From Pedobacter cryoconitis (GTDB taxonomy: Bacteria > Bacteroidota > Bacteroidia > Sphingobacteriales > Sphingobacteriaceae), in the NCBI RefSeq assembly GCF_014200595.1, contig NZ_JACHCG010000001.1, positions 1,984,001 to 2,048,000 of the forward strand: a stretch of DNA of 64,000 nt. Reading direction: 5' to 3'. Under the pieces are notes generated by a model that saw only the letters and a program-made list of their open reading frames with translations, was not told where the DNA came from and did not search any database. This document shows, in pieces, positions 26,213-34,729 of this stretch. Every line of letters begins with the position of its first letter. The first letter of the stretch is position 1. The position numbers and the translations under genes were made by a program.

Positions 26213-26695
26213 CTACTTTTTGATGAATTTAAAGGCTCCTGAGTTCATACAATACCTCAACCCGCCTTTATCTTTTGGCCCATCGTCGAATACATGCCCC
26301 AGGTGAAGCCCTGTTTTTGCCTCCACAATCTCATCTCTGGACATCCCAAGTGAATTATCACTCACTACTTCTATAGCTGTACTATTAATGGGTTTAGTAA
26401 AACTTGGCCATCCTGTCCCTGAATCGTATTTATCATCGGAGCTGAATAAGGGTTCGCCGGTAGCAGCACTGACATAGATTCCTTTTTCATGGTTATTATA
26501 GTAAGCATTATGGTATGGTGTTTCTGTTCCTCTTTCTACCATGATCTGATAGGCGGCAGGACTGAGTAACTTTTTCCACTCTGTCTCTGTTTTAGTAACC
26601 GGGTATTTTTTCTGCTTTGCACCATTTCCTGACTGCTGTCCACATGCTGTTAAGAACATCAGGACGATTATTGTCATACTTGCTATCTGTTTCAT
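26213..26695 (-). CDS. msrB: Peptide methionine (R)-S-oxide reductase, lipoprotein, zinc-less type
   Basis: A 160-residue protein with lipobox LTAC (Cys18), so a periplasm-facing lipoprotein that would reduce methionine-R-sulfoxide in envelope proteins. The SelR/MsrB core is plain: GTGWPSF, DNSLGMSRDEIV, HLGHVFDDGP and the catalytic Cys in RYCMNSGAF. The two CxxC pairs that hold zinc in many MsrBs are replaced (YVSAATGEPLF and VEAKTGLHLGH), and the usual resolving Cys before GWPSF is Gly-Thr (SGTGWPSF). It must therefore use another resolving thiol or an external reductant. It is divergent from an AraC-type gene. Confidence 0.92.
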   Translation of the reverse strand: MKQIASMTIIVLMFLTACGQQSGNGAKQKKYPVTKTETEWKKLLSPAAYQIMVERGTETPYHNAYYNNHEKGIYVSAATGEPLFSSDDKYDSGTGWPSFTKPINSTAIEVVSDNSLGMSRDEIVEAKTGLHLGHVFDDGPKDKGGLRYCMNSGAFKFIKK

Positions 26696-26796
26696 AACTT
26701 ATGTATTTAATATCCTTATAAACGGGCAGAGAAGTTTCCCGGATTTCTATTCACCTATTATGATGATATCCCTACAATTCAATCTTCTGTCTAATT

Positions 26797-26833
26797 GTTT
26801 GAATTTTGCAATTAACGGTTTGAATAGCGCAAT
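26797..26833. promoter_or_regulatory. Tandem direct repeats, candidate AraC operator
   Basis: gtttgaattttgcaat (26797-26812) and gtttgaatagcgcaat (26818-26833) agree at 13 of 16 positions and are spaced exactly 21 bp start to start, two helical turns, as expected for tandem AraC half-sites. They lie between the divergent msrB and AraC genes; a TATATTTG -7-like element follows at 26855-26862 toward the AraC gene. Confidence 0.55.
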
Positions 26834-26888
26834 CCTCATCAATCCAGATACCCCTATATTTGTACAGAAAATTGCTTAAATTCATATT

Positions 26889-27791
26889 ATGGATAAGACA
26901 CAAACATTAGAACACTTTTATCAGCAAAAGTTTAATAGTGTTCCCCAGACCTTACAGAATGGTGTAGGGCATTTTAATGTTTTCCGTATTGAAGATTGTC
27001 ATGGGCCAAATGCTACTCCTGTTACCTACAGCCGCAGGGATTTCTATAAAGTGAGCTTGATACGTGGAGAGTATTTATATCATTATGCGGATAAAAGTTT
27101 AGTTGTTAAAGGCACTACCTTAATATTTTTCAATCCCAATGTTCCTTATACAGTACAGGCGCTTTCTGAAAGCACCACCGGCTACTTCTGCATCTTTACA
27201 GAGTCTTTCTTTACAGAAAAAATTCGTGGGAGCCTGAATGAACTGCCAATGTTTAGTATAGGAGGGAAGCCTGCTTATTTTTTAAATGATACACAGGAAC
27301 AATTTGTTGCCGGTATCTTTGAAAAAATGCTGGAGGAAATAAATTCTGATTACGTATTTAAGTATGATTTGCTGCGTAATTATGTGACTGAATTAACGCA
27401 TTACGCATTAAAATCTGAGCCTTCTGAAAGCCTGTACCAACATCCAAATGCACAATCCAGGATAACTGCTGTATTTACCGAATTATTGGAACGTCAGTTT
27501 CCTATCGAAACGCCTTCCCAAAGATTTGCGCTGCGTTCTGCTAAAGACTTCGCAGAACGACTGGCAGTACATGTAAATCATTTAAACAGGTCTATCAAGG
27601 TCACTACTGGTAAAACCACCACAGATCTGATCTCAGAGCGTGTATTAACGGAAGCTAAGTCTTTATTGAAACATACGGACTGGAACATTTCTGAAATTGG
27701 CTACTGCCTTGGCTTTGAGGAAGCAGCTCATTTCAACAACTTCTTTAAAAAGCAAACAGCCTTTACACCAGGACATTTTAGAAATGTTTGA
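26889..27791 (+). CDS. AraC family transcriptional regulator
   Basis: A 300-residue protein with an N-terminal cupin-like effector domain (about 20-160; VSLIRGEYLYHYADKSLVVKGTTLIFFNPN) and a C-terminal double helix-turn-helix (about 200-300) including the second-HTH signature NISEIGYCLGFEEAAHFNNFFKKQTAFTPGHFR. It is divergent from the lipoprotein msrB, with tandem repeats in the 193-bp gap, so it may control msrB, itself, or both. The effector is not predictable. Confidence 0.92.
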   Translation: MDKTQTLEHFYQQKFNSVPQTLQNGVGHFNVFRIEDCHGPNATPVTYSRRDFYKVSLIRGEYLYHYADKSLVVKGTTLIFFNPNVPYTVQALSESTTGYFCIFTESFFTEKIRGSLNELPMFSIGGKPAYFLNDTQEQFVAGIFEKMLEEINSDYVFKYDLLRNYVTELTHYALKSEPSESLYQHPNAQSRITAVFTELLERQFPIETPSQRFALRSAKDFAERLAVHVNHLNRSIKVTTGKTTTDLISERVLTEAKSLLKHTDWNISEIGYCLGFEEAAHFNNFFKKQTAFTPGHFRNV

Positions 27792-27822
27792 TTTTAACAG
27801 TTTCTAAAATAGCATAATAAAT

Positions 27823-27858
27823 AAAAAGCCTGAACACATCAAAATGTTCAGGCTTTTT
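27823..27858. terminator. Bidirectional intrinsic terminator
   Basis: Arms aaaaagcctgaaca and tgttcaggcttttt form a perfect 14-bp stem with an 8-nt loop between the convergent AraC and DinB genes. Confidence 0.9.
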
Positions 27859-27878
27859 AAATAAAAGAGAATACAGGC

Positions 27879-28379
27879 TTAATCCATAGCGGGAATACCC
27901 ATGTCAGCCCATTCTTCTTTAGCAGGGCCATATATACCCGGAACAGGCAAGCCTACCATACGCATCACAACTGTCATTTGTGCGCGGTGATGGGTCTGAT
28001 GAGTAACGAATACGGACAATACTTGTCCTTTCGTCCAGACCTGACCATACATGTCTACTTTGTCGCCTAAGGTAGAGTCCGTCCATTTTGACTTTACTCT
28101 TTTCAATAGTAGTGTATTGTATTCCTGATAGACCTTTATGATTTCTTCAAAGCTTTCTGGTATTGGAAGTCCATCAAGCAGATTTTCTGTCATCAAACCA
28201 GCATGTGATCCCATTTCGGGTATAGTCTGGGTAATGTGCCAGGCTAACCTGTCTAATGTTCTTACATTTTCGTGGATTTTAATGGATTTAGTTTCATTCG
28301 TAATGTTACGGAATATTTGAAGCGTACTATTCTCTTCATTCTTCCAGTCATTTTCGAAATCTTCAATACTACGGTACAT
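27879..28379 (-). CDS. DinB family protein
   Basis: A 166-residue four-helix DinB-fold protein. The metal-binding histidines appear as LAWHIT (helix 2) and THQTHHRAQM (helix 4), with the conserved region GLPVPGIYGP near the C-terminus. Bacteroidota DinB-like proteins are putative thiol-dependent metalloenzymes, many related to bacillithiol-linked reactions; the substrate here is unknown. It is monocistronic. Confidence 0.85.
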   Translation of the reverse strand: MYRSIEDFENDWKNEENSTLQIFRNITNETKSIKIHENVRTLDRLAWHITQTIPEMGSHAGLMTENLLDGLPIPESFEEIIKVYQEYNTLLLKRVKSKWTDSTLGDKVDMYGQVWTKGQVLSVFVTHQTHHRAQMTVVMRMVGLPVPGIYGPAKEEWADMGIPAMD

Positions 28380-28584
28380 AGAGGTAAGGATTTAATTAGT
28401 GTTTTTCAAATTGCTTATTGGGTGGTAATGCCCAGTAAATATGGCGTGAGTTTAGGTGGTAACAATATAGGAATATTTACATTTATCGTCTACAAAACAG
28501 GAATATTTAAAAATATTACAAATTATTTTAACAATTTATTTGTATCAAGTCTAAATAATGTGAATCTTTGTATTATAATCATAA

Positions 28585-28956
28585 ATGTTAATGCAAAACG
28601 TAGCCGTAGCACCTTCAGTTGAATTATTAGAAGTATTCCAAACCAGGAATGGATCTGTATCTCAGTCGGATTCTCAAAAATGCTGGTACGTTAATTTCGC
28701 AGGTCATAACAATCGTTTCGATTATCGTTCGATCATGAAGCTTAGAAAAGCCATTTATGGCATCGATATCGAGGCTTTACTGCTAAGTTCTGATAAAGCA
28801 CCTGATCTGGAGATTGTCTTTATCTGTGCTTGTGATCATTGTTATGTATTAACCTTATTAGAAATTATCGCCTTCAAAGAATTAATAGAAGGTACGTTTG
28901 TAATGCTTGAACTTAATCGCATCCTGCACGATAGGGTATATAGTCTGACAGCTTAA
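28585..28956 (+). CDS. Conserved Bacteroidota hypothetical protein
   Basis: A 123-residue soluble protein with no signal peptide. It begins MLMQNVAVAPSVELLEVFQT and has a well-formed mixed alpha/beta pattern, with a CACDHC cysteine cluster followed by YVLTLLEIIAFKELIEGTFV, which could bind a metal. It lies 106 bp upstream of the ferritin gene on the same strand and could be co-expressed with it, although a -7-like TACTTTTG precedes ferritin. I do not recognise the function; linkage to iron is conjecture. Confidence 0.6.
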   Translation: MLMQNVAVAPSVELLEVFQTRNGSVSQSDSQKCWYVNFAGHNNRFDYRSIMKLRKAIYGIDIEALLLSSDKAPDLEIVFICACDHCYVLTLLEIIAFKELIEGTFVMLELNRILHDRVYSLTA

Positions 28957-29019
28957 GCTTCTTTAGACTTAGAATCTTTCCATATTTCTTTTAAATGCTC
29001 TAAAATTGATTTATAGCAC

Positions 29020-29027
29020 TACTTTTG
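29020..29027 (+). promoter_or_regulatory. -7 element (TAnnTTTG) ahead of ferritin
   Basis: TACTTTTG matches the Bacteroidota -7 consensus 35 bp before the ferritin ATG. No clear TTTG is found at the expected -33 distance, so this is a half-match. Confidence 0.4.
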
Positions 29028-29062
29028 TCATACGATATAGGTAATAATTAATTTATAATCAT

Positions 29063-29593
29063 ATGAAAGACATCATCCGCGTTAAGTGTTTGCTTTCTAC
29101 TGAAGTAGAAAAACTCTTAAATCAACAAATAAAAAAAGAAGCTCAATCTTCATCAGCATATTTAGCAATGGCATCATGGTGTAACCAACATGGTTACGAT
29201 TTCTCCTCTGACTATTTCTTCAAACAGTCGGACGAAGAAAGACAACACCAGCTTAAAATCTATAAATATGTTTTAGATATGGGCGGTACTGCAATCTCTC
29301 CGGAAGTATCAAACATCAAATTAGAATATAACTCTTTCAGAGAAGTTTTCGAAGAAGCTTTAGATCAGGAAATCAGTGTTACTCAATCTTTGAAAAATAT
29401 CGCAGCTAACTGCCATAAAGAACAAGATTATATTACTGTTGAATTCTTAAACTGGTTCTTCAAAGAACAACGTGAAGAAGAATACAAAGCAAGACGTGCG
29501 CTTGAGTTGTTCGACGTTATCGGCGAAGAAGGCACTGGCAGATGGCAAATCGACAAACATGTTGGTGGCATTGTTTATGACAGCGAAGCATAG
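29063..29593 (+). CDS. ftnA: Ferritin
   Basis: A 176-residue non-haem ferritin that oxidises Fe(II) and stores it in a 24-mer shell in the cytoplasm. Ferroxidase residues are seen in KKEAQSSSAYLAMASW, SDEERQHQLKIYKYV (E..H), and the later FEEALDQEISVTQSLKNIA and FLNWFFKEQREEEYKARR helices. Length and motif order match bacterial FtnA. It is followed by a strong terminator, so it is the end of its transcript. Confidence 0.95.
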   Translation: MKDIIRVKCLLSTEVEKLLNQQIKKEAQSSSAYLAMASWCNQHGYDFSSDYFFKQSDEERQHQLKIYKYVLDMGGTAISPEVSNIKLEYNSFREVFEEALDQEISVTQSLKNIAANCHKEQDYITVEFLNWFFKEQREEEYKARRALELFDVIGEEGTGRWQIDKHVGGIVYDSEA

Positions 29594-29616
29594 TTTGAAC
29601 TAAAGACAAATTATAT

Positions 29617-29647
29617 AAAACCGGTTATCATCATGATAACCGGTTTT
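29617..29647 (+). terminator. Intrinsic terminator after ferritin
   Basis: Arms aaaaccggttatcat and atgataaccggtttt form a near-perfect stem followed by T7, 23 bp after the ferritin stop. Confidence 0.92.
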
Positions 29648-29720
29648 TTTATGCCCAAAATCAAATAATTAAATGTGTTATCTATTTCATGGCTTAGTTT
29701 AATATCTACATCTATTAACA

Positions 29721-30890
29721 ATGAAAACTATGAAAATGAACAGAACTAAATCCTGGCTGATTTGTCTTGGCCTGGTAACGCTAACTGCATTTATGATACA
29801 ATGCAAAAAGTCTGTAGCCGCTGATGGTACAAATAACCCAGTCAGCAATTCCAGTGTAAATGGAGCTCAATTAGTTTCATTTGTACATCCCGCACTGCTG
29901 AATACGCAGGCAAGTCTTGACCTGATTGCTTCACAAACTAACGGGGGTGATGCTGATCGGACTGCTGCCTACCAAAAGGTAACTGATTTTATTAACAGCC
30001 ATAAATACCCGACATCATTTCCTGCAACAGTTGTGGTTGGATCCAATGGAGCAACTTCTCCTTCAAAAAACCAGATTAGAAGTGATTCCGAATTAGCTTA
30101 TGCAACGGCTTTACGCTGGGCTAAGACCGGAAATGCAACTTATGCAACACAAACAATTGCCATTTTAAACGGCTGGGCAAGGAATTTCAAGGATTATGCT
30201 TTACTGGATGGGGACACAAATGCTAATCAGCCAGATCTGGAAGCTTCCTGGATGACACCAACTTTTGTAGCTGCTGCCGAGATTATCAGATATTATAAAG
30301 TTAATGGACAGTCTGCTGGCTGGTCTGACGCTGATATCAATCAGTTTTCAACCTTTATATCGCTTGTGAAAGACAATTACATCAATAAAATTCCAAAGTA
30401 TAATAACAACTGGGATGCTTCTGCCGGATATGCGAAAATGGCCATTGGTGTTTTCCTGAATAGTACAACGGTTTATCAGAATGGATTAGATTTTGTTAAA
30501 ACCTATCTTCCTGTTGTGATTAATCCAGACGGAACTTTACCTGAACTTTGTGATAGAAAAGACTGCGTACATTACCAGTATTCGTTAACAGCTTTTGCTT
30601 ATGCAGCTGAGATTGCAAGGCTTCAGGGTGATAATTCACTTTGGACGATGAATTCAAATCTGATTAGTAAAGGATATGATTTTATGAGAAAAGCTTATGA
30701 TCGTACTACAGGTTGTAATTACTGTACTGTGAATAGTCCGGTATTTCCTGGTACTGAAATCGCTTATAATTATTATAAAACGGCAAATCTTAAAACTTTA
30801 AGAGAATTGCAGCCACCTCTTGGCGTACCGAATGACAATACATTTTTAGGTTTTACTACCTATACTCATTTTGGAGTTACAGGTCTTTAA
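29721..30890 (+). CDS. Alginate lyase family lipoprotein
   Basis: A 389-residue protein with lipobox MIQC (Cys at about 28), so an envelope lipoprotein. The alpha/alpha-barrel fold of alginate_lyase family (PL5-like) proteins is visible: SELAYATALRWAKTGNATYATQ, TIAILNGWARNFKDY, ASWMTPTFVAAAEIIRYYK, NNNWDASAGYAKMAIGVFL and the HYQYSLTAFAYAAEIA catalytic-region motif. It would cleave a uronate polysaccharide by beta-elimination. No SusCD pair or other polysaccharide lyase is adjacent. The stop codon lies inside a 28-bp inverted repeat. Confidence 0.88.
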   Translation: MKTMKMNRTKSWLICLGLVTLTAFMIQCKKSVAADGTNNPVSNSSVNGAQLVSFVHPALLNTQASLDLIASQTNGGDADRTAAYQKVTDFINSHKYPTSFPATVVVGSNGATSPSKNQIRSDSELAYATALRWAKTGNATYATQTIAILNGWARNFKDYALLDGDTNANQPDLEASWMTPTFVAAAEIIRYYKVNGQSAGWSDADINQFSTFISLVKDNYINKIPKYNNNWDASAGYAKMAIGVFLNSTTVYQNGLDFVKTYLPVVINPDGTLPELCDRKDCVHYQYSLTAFAYAAEIARLQGDNSLWTMNSNLISKGYDFMRKAYDRTTGCNYCTVNSPVFPGTEIAYNYYKTANLKTLRELQPPLGVPNDNTFLGFTTYTHFGVTGL

Positions 30891-30948
30891 ATAATTCAGG
30901 AGCTAAATAATAAAATTATCATTTAGCTCCTGAATTATTTAAAGACCT
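30881..30948. terminator. Very long (28-bp) perfect inverted repeat overlapping the lyase stop codon
   Basis: Left arm 30881-30908 (aggtctttaaataattcagg and then agctaaat) and right arm 30921-30948 are perfect complements with a 12-nt loop. The left arm contains the last Gly-Leu codons and TAA of the lyase gene. A terminator is likely for the convergent lyase and TlpA genes, but the stem is far longer than usual. Confidence 0.85.
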
Positions 30949-31024
30949 TCTTGATTCATTTTAGTGTTATTCCCTGTTTTCTGAATAATTATCAGGTCTC
31001 TCAGACGAAAAAACTGGGGGTAAA

Positions 31025-32155
31025 CTATTTTGATTTTGCATCTAAAATTTCTGCAAGTTTCTTTTGTAGTTCTTCTTCTCTTAAACCTTTAGCGATGATT
31101 TTTCCGGAAGGGTCAACCAGGAAATTAGCAGGTATTGATCTGACACCATATAGTTTTGCAACTGCATTATCCCAGAATTTCAAATCTGAAACATGAGTCC
31201 AGGTCAGTTTATCATCCTCAATTGCTTTTAACCAGGCTTCTTTCTTACCAGGCTGATCTAAGGAAACTCCTAATACCGTAAATCCTTTGTCTTTATATTT
31301 GTTATAGGCAGCAACAACATTTGGGTTCTCCCTTCTGCATGGCCCACACCATGATGCCCAAAAATCAACTAAAACATATTTTCCTTTAAAGTCTGATAAC
31401 TTCACAGGTTTATCATTCACATCATTCTGTGTAAAATCCAAAGCCTGCTGACCAATTTTTGTCTTTTTTGCAGCTTCAAAGAAACCTGCTATACTTTTTC
31501 CTGTACTGGTTTCACGAACTTTTGGTGAAAGCCCATTATAAAGCTGTTCTGCATCTGATTGTACTTTATCATCAGTCGCTAATTGAGATAAAACTACAAG
31601 ACTAATGTAAGATCCTGGATTTTTACGGGCGAAATCCAGGTAAATCGGAGTCAGGCCTTCTGAGGTTTTATCGTAACGGTTGGAAAAGCTTTCCAGAAAT
31701 GCTTTATCATTTTTCTGCTCCGGAGTGAATTTTGAATATTCTTCGTTAAGTACATTTAGCTGATCCTGAATAGATTTAGAGCTTGCTTTAAGTTTACTGT
31801 TATCCGCATTAACCAAAGAACCGCTTACTGTTGCATGTTTCAGAGAGTCTATAGCAGTCACTTTAATATTTGCAGGTTCGATATAAAATGACAAAGCATC
31901 GCTTCTAATTCCTTTAGTTGCAGATTTTTTATAGAGGATACTTCTGGCGGGATCTTTAATTTTGCCGGTGAAAGTAAAAATACCTTTTTCAGCTATTGCA
32001 GAATCCAGTATACTTTTTCCGTCTGCATTGTAAGACAAAAAAATTTTATCTCCTGGTAGTAATCCTTTTACGTCTCCTTTGAGGCTGAATGGCTGCTGAG
32101 CAAGTAAGGTGAACGGGAGCAAGGCTCCGATGAGTAGCGTAGAAGTTTTTTTCAT
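31025..32155 (-). CDS. TlpA-type thioredoxin with N-terminal DUF4369 domain
   Basis: A 376-residue periplasmic protein with signal peptide (MKKTSTLLIGALLPFTLLAQ). Residues about 22-110 are a DUF4369 beta-domain (FSLKGDVKGLLPGDKIFLSYN), then a helical linker, then an AhpC/TSA-TlpA thioredoxin domain with the redox site WASWCGPCRRENP and cis-Pro loop GVRSIPANFLVDPSG. It reduces or isomerises disulfides in envelope proteins. This architecture is very common in Bacteroidota; the client is unknown. It is monocistronic. Confidence 0.93.
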   Translation of the reverse strand: MKKTSTLLIGALLPFTLLAQQPFSLKGDVKGLLPGDKIFLSYNADGKSILDSAIAEKGIFTFTGKIKDPARSILYKKSATKGIRSDALSFYIEPANIKVTAIDSLKHATVSGSLVNADNSKLKASSKSIQDQLNVLNEEYSKFTPEQKNDKAFLESFSNRYDKTSEGLTPIYLDFARKNPGSYISLVVLSQLATDDKVQSDAEQLYNGLSPKVRETSTGKSIAGFFEAAKKTKIGQQALDFTQNDVNDKPVKLSDFKGKYVLVDFWASWCGPCRRENPNVVAAYNKYKDKGFTVLGVSLDQPGKKEAWLKAIEDDKLTWTHVSDLKFWDNAVAKLYGVRSIPANFLVDPSGKIIAKGLREEELQKKLAEILDAKSK

Positions 32156-32347
32156 GTTTGGTTGGTTTAATAAGGTTGGTACACAAAGATAAATAAAACA
32201 CTACTAAATTAGTATACTTTATTCATTAAATATGATTTTTCATTTGTTGCAAGATTTTAACGAGTGTTCTGGACATAAAAAAGCCCTTGTGCTGAACGAT
32301 TTTATCAACAGAAGGACTTATAAAAAGAATTTAAGGATATTAACGAG

Positions 32348-32887
32348 TTAGCTGACGCTGCTCATCCTTAGTTCTGCTTCATCCAGATTTTCATCGTGAT
32401 CTATACAGAATATTTTAAAATCCGGTGTCTTATGGATTTTCTGGTATTCTTCAGTTTTGGTAAATTCAACTAAGGTTTTAGAAAAATGCAATAGCAAATT
32501 TTGTGTGAGTTCATTGGCAGGTCCTTCGTCATCTTCAGTTTCCTCATGATCATCATCTTCACCATCACCAAATAATTCTTCCTCAGAAAGTACATAAGTG
32601 GTGGCAAAAGATTGATACTCCCAATCGCCGGTATTATATCTCAGTTCATTAATTTGTTCTACAGTTTGATAAGAAGCTTTATACTTTCCACTTTGAGATT
32701 CTGTAAGGAGAGTTGAAAAGGCACTTTCTGTATTGAAACACAAATTTACTTCGGCATCTTCTGCGTTACAATCAAATGCAAATGCGTAAAAAACTTCATC
32801 GGGATGCGCTGCTAAGAACTTGCTTACCTCAGTTTTTGTAAAAGCCAGTAACTCATTTTGTATTTTATTAAAATCTATTTCCTGCAT
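32348..32887 (-). CDS. DUF4303-like protein
   Basis: A 179-residue acidic soluble protein. VFYAFAFDCNAEDAEVNLCF, NTESAF and the W-containing GDWEYQSFATTYVLSEEELF fit the DUF4303 pattern, a fold used by several immunity-type proteins next to polymorphic toxins. Here no toxin gene is nearby and a highly acidic linker (GDGEDDDHEETEDDEG) splits the domain, so an immunity role is not supported by context. It stands alone. Confidence 0.65.
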   Translation of the reverse strand: MQEIDFNKIQNELLAFTKTEVSKFLAAHPDEVFYAFAFDCNAEDAEVNLCFNTESAFSTLLTESQSGKYKASYQTVEQINELRYNTGDWEYQSFATTYVLSEEELFGDGEDDDHEETEDDEGPANELTQNLLLHFSKTLVEFTKTEEYQKIHKTPDFKIFCIDHDENLDEAELRMSSVS

Positions 32888-33091
32888 AGCTATGTCTGAT
32901 TAATATTAATTGATATTTCTTTATTTTTACCCCCAGGTAATTAATAACGACAGCAAGTTACGATAATTATCATTAAGGTGATTATATCAAAATAAATTCA
33001 TTAATAGTCAGTGCGTTATGTTACTTATTTGGTCTTTTAAAAACCAATAGTATAGCATCTGTCGTAAATGTGGTTAAATATCAAAACTAAG

Positions 33092-33670
33092 ATGAAAAAA
33101 ACATTTATCTCAGCATTTGCTTTAGTAGCTATCGCATTTGCTTCACAAACACAAGTTCAGGCACAATCAAAAATGAATATGTCGGGCGATACCAAAATGG
33201 TAGGTGGTGCAGCAATGTATCCTACAAAAGATATTATTGATAATGCTGTAAATTCTAAAGACCATACTACATTGGTTGCTGCTGTTAAAGCTGCAGGTTT
33301 AGTCGAAACTTTAAAAGGAGCTGGCCCGTTTACAGTATTTGCACCAACTAATGAAGCATTTGATAAATTGCCAAAAGGTACTGTCGCTACTTTGGTTAAA
33401 CCTGAAAACAAAGCTACCTTAACCAAAATCCTTACTTACCATGTTGTTGCTGGAAAAATGGATAGTAAAGCTATTGCAGCCGCCATCAAAAAAGGAAAAG
33501 GTAAAGCTGAGCTGACTACTGTTGAAGGTGGAAAACTTTGGGCATGGATGGAAGGCAAAAAATTAGTGCTGAAAGATGAAAAAGGTGGAATGAGCACAGT
33601 AACAATTGCTGATGTTTACCAGAAAAATGGTGTTATCCATGTAGTAAATAGTGTATTGATGCCAAAATAG
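33092..33670 (+). CDS. Fasciclin (FAS1) domain protein, secreted
   Basis: From ATG 33092 (the upstream ATG at 33068 would place eight extra residues before a perfect signal peptide, MKKTFISAFALVAIAFASQT), a 192-residue protein. The FAS1 domain (about 50-190) has box 1 GPFTVFAPTNEAFDKLP and box 2 VIHVVNSVLMPK. FAS1 domains mediate adhesion; small secreted versions are induced in some Bacteroidota under osmotic stress. It is monocistronic with a strong terminator. Confidence 0.93.
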   Translation: MKKTFISAFALVAIAFASQTQVQAQSKMNMSGDTKMVGGAAMYPTKDIIDNAVNSKDHTTLVAAVKAAGLVETLKGAGPFTVFAPTNEAFDKLPKGTVATLVKPENKATLTKILTYHVVAGKMDSKAIAAAIKKGKGKAELTTVEGGKLWAWMEGKKLVLKDEKGGMSTVTIADVYQKNGVIHVVNSVLMPK

Positions 33671-33689
33671 ATTAAGCTATATTTATATC

Positions 33690-33723
33690 AGAAAAGCCTC
33701 CGGAAAAATTAAGAGGCTTTTCT
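33690..33723 (+). terminator. Intrinsic terminator after fasciclin gene
   Basis: Arms agaaaagcctc and gaggcttttct, perfect 11-bp stem, 20 bp after the stop. Confidence 0.88.
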
Positions 33724-33779
33724 GATTATTCTTTGTAAGGTTTTCTCTATTTAACAGACTAAATGATAAAAAGAAGATT

Positions 33780-34283
33780 ATGAAAACTATATTAAGTTCT
33801 GCAATTCTATTATTGTTCTTTTATACTGGCTACAGTCAAGGTAAAACCACAAAAAACCCTTATTACTCCAGAACGGATACTAACGTATTAAAAGTAAGTA
33901 ACGCGGTATGGAAAAAAATACTTCCTGCTGAGCTTTACGCAGTCGCAAGAACAGGGGCAACCCAGCAAGCCTTTACGGGAAGTCTTTGGAATTCTGAACG
34001 CAGAGGAATGTATTACTGTGCTGTTTGTGGAAATCCACTATTTAAGTCTGATGCAAAGTTTGCAAGTACCTGCGGATGGCCGAGCTTTTTCGAACCGCTA
34101 AAAACTAAAAGCACTATATACAGAGCAGATAATTCTTTAGGTATGGAAAGAACAGAAGTACTTTGTGCACGTTGTGGTTCTCACCTCGGACATATCTTTG
34201 ATGACGGGCCAGCACCAACACATAAACGCTTCTGTATGAATTCTGTATCTCTTGATTTTGTACCTGATGGTTTAGGTAAATAG
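33780..34283 (+). CDS. msrB: Peptide methionine (R)-S-oxide reductase, zinc-binding type
   Basis: A 167-residue protein with signal peptide MKTILSSAILLLFFYTGYSQ, so periplasmic. Both zinc CxxC pairs are present (YYCAVCGNPLF and VLCARCGSHLGH), as are the resolving Cys in STCGWPSF and the catalytic Cys in RFCMNSVSL. It reduces free or protein-bound methionine-R-sulfoxide using a thioredoxin-like donor. The window thus holds two envelope MsrBs, this canonical one and the Cys-poor one at 26213. It ends 10 bp from the convergent GNAT gene. Confidence 0.94.
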   Translation: MKTILSSAILLLFFYTGYSQGKTTKNPYYSRTDTNVLKVSNAVWKKILPAELYAVARTGATQQAFTGSLWNSERRGMYYCAVCGNPLFKSDAKFASTCGWPSFFEPLKTKSTIYRADNSLGMERTEVLCARCGSHLGHIFDDGPAPTHKRFCMNSVSLDFVPDGLGK

Positions 34284-34293
34284 TACCATTCTT

Positions 34294-34719
34294 TCAGGAA
34301 GAAACAGGCCGTGAAAAATGCATGCTGGTAATGATATATTTATGATTTAGGTATAACCGGTGTGCATCATTTCTGGTAGGGCCGCTATCCAGTTCTACTT
34401 TATTCATACCTGCTGCTTCCGCTTCTTTATGGATATATTCTAGTAAAGAAGCCGCATAACCTTTGCCGCGGTATTGAGGCAAGGTAAACAGATCATCGAT
34501 ATAGATCGTTTTCCCCGTAAAAAGCTTCTGGATATAACGGTATCCTGCAAAGCCCGCAATTTCTCCATTATCAATTATATAGATTAAATGAAAACCATTT
34601 TTAATCATCTCTGATAATTCCTGCTGGTAAGTATCTTCCCGCAAATTGGTTCGAAAAGTACTGAGCACATTCCAGAATCCGGACAGCTCATCTGTTGGTT
34701 TTAAAGTTAATATTTCCAT
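34294..34719 (-). CDS. GNAT family N-acetyltransferase
   Basis: A 141-residue acetyltransferase. The acetyl-CoA-binding motif A is IYIDDLFTLPQYRGKGYAASLLEYI (Q-x-R-G-K-G), with the later motif NDAHRLYLNHKYIITSMHFSR. It follows the DoxX gene by 10 bp, so the two are co-transcribed. The acceptor is unknown. Confidence 0.9.
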   Translation of the reverse strand: MEILTLKPTDELSGFWNVLSTFRTNLREDTYQQELSEMIKNGFHLIYIIDNGEIAGFAGYRYIQKLFTGKTIYIDDLFTLPQYRGKGYAASLLEYIHKEAEAAGMNKVELDSGPTRNDAHRLYLNHKYIITSMHFSRPVSS

Positions 34720-34729
34720 GTTTTAAATT

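Noticed and set aside
32348..32887. DUF4303-like protein as an immunity protein of a toxin system
   Set aside because: No toxin, secretion or repeat-rich neighbour within the flanks.
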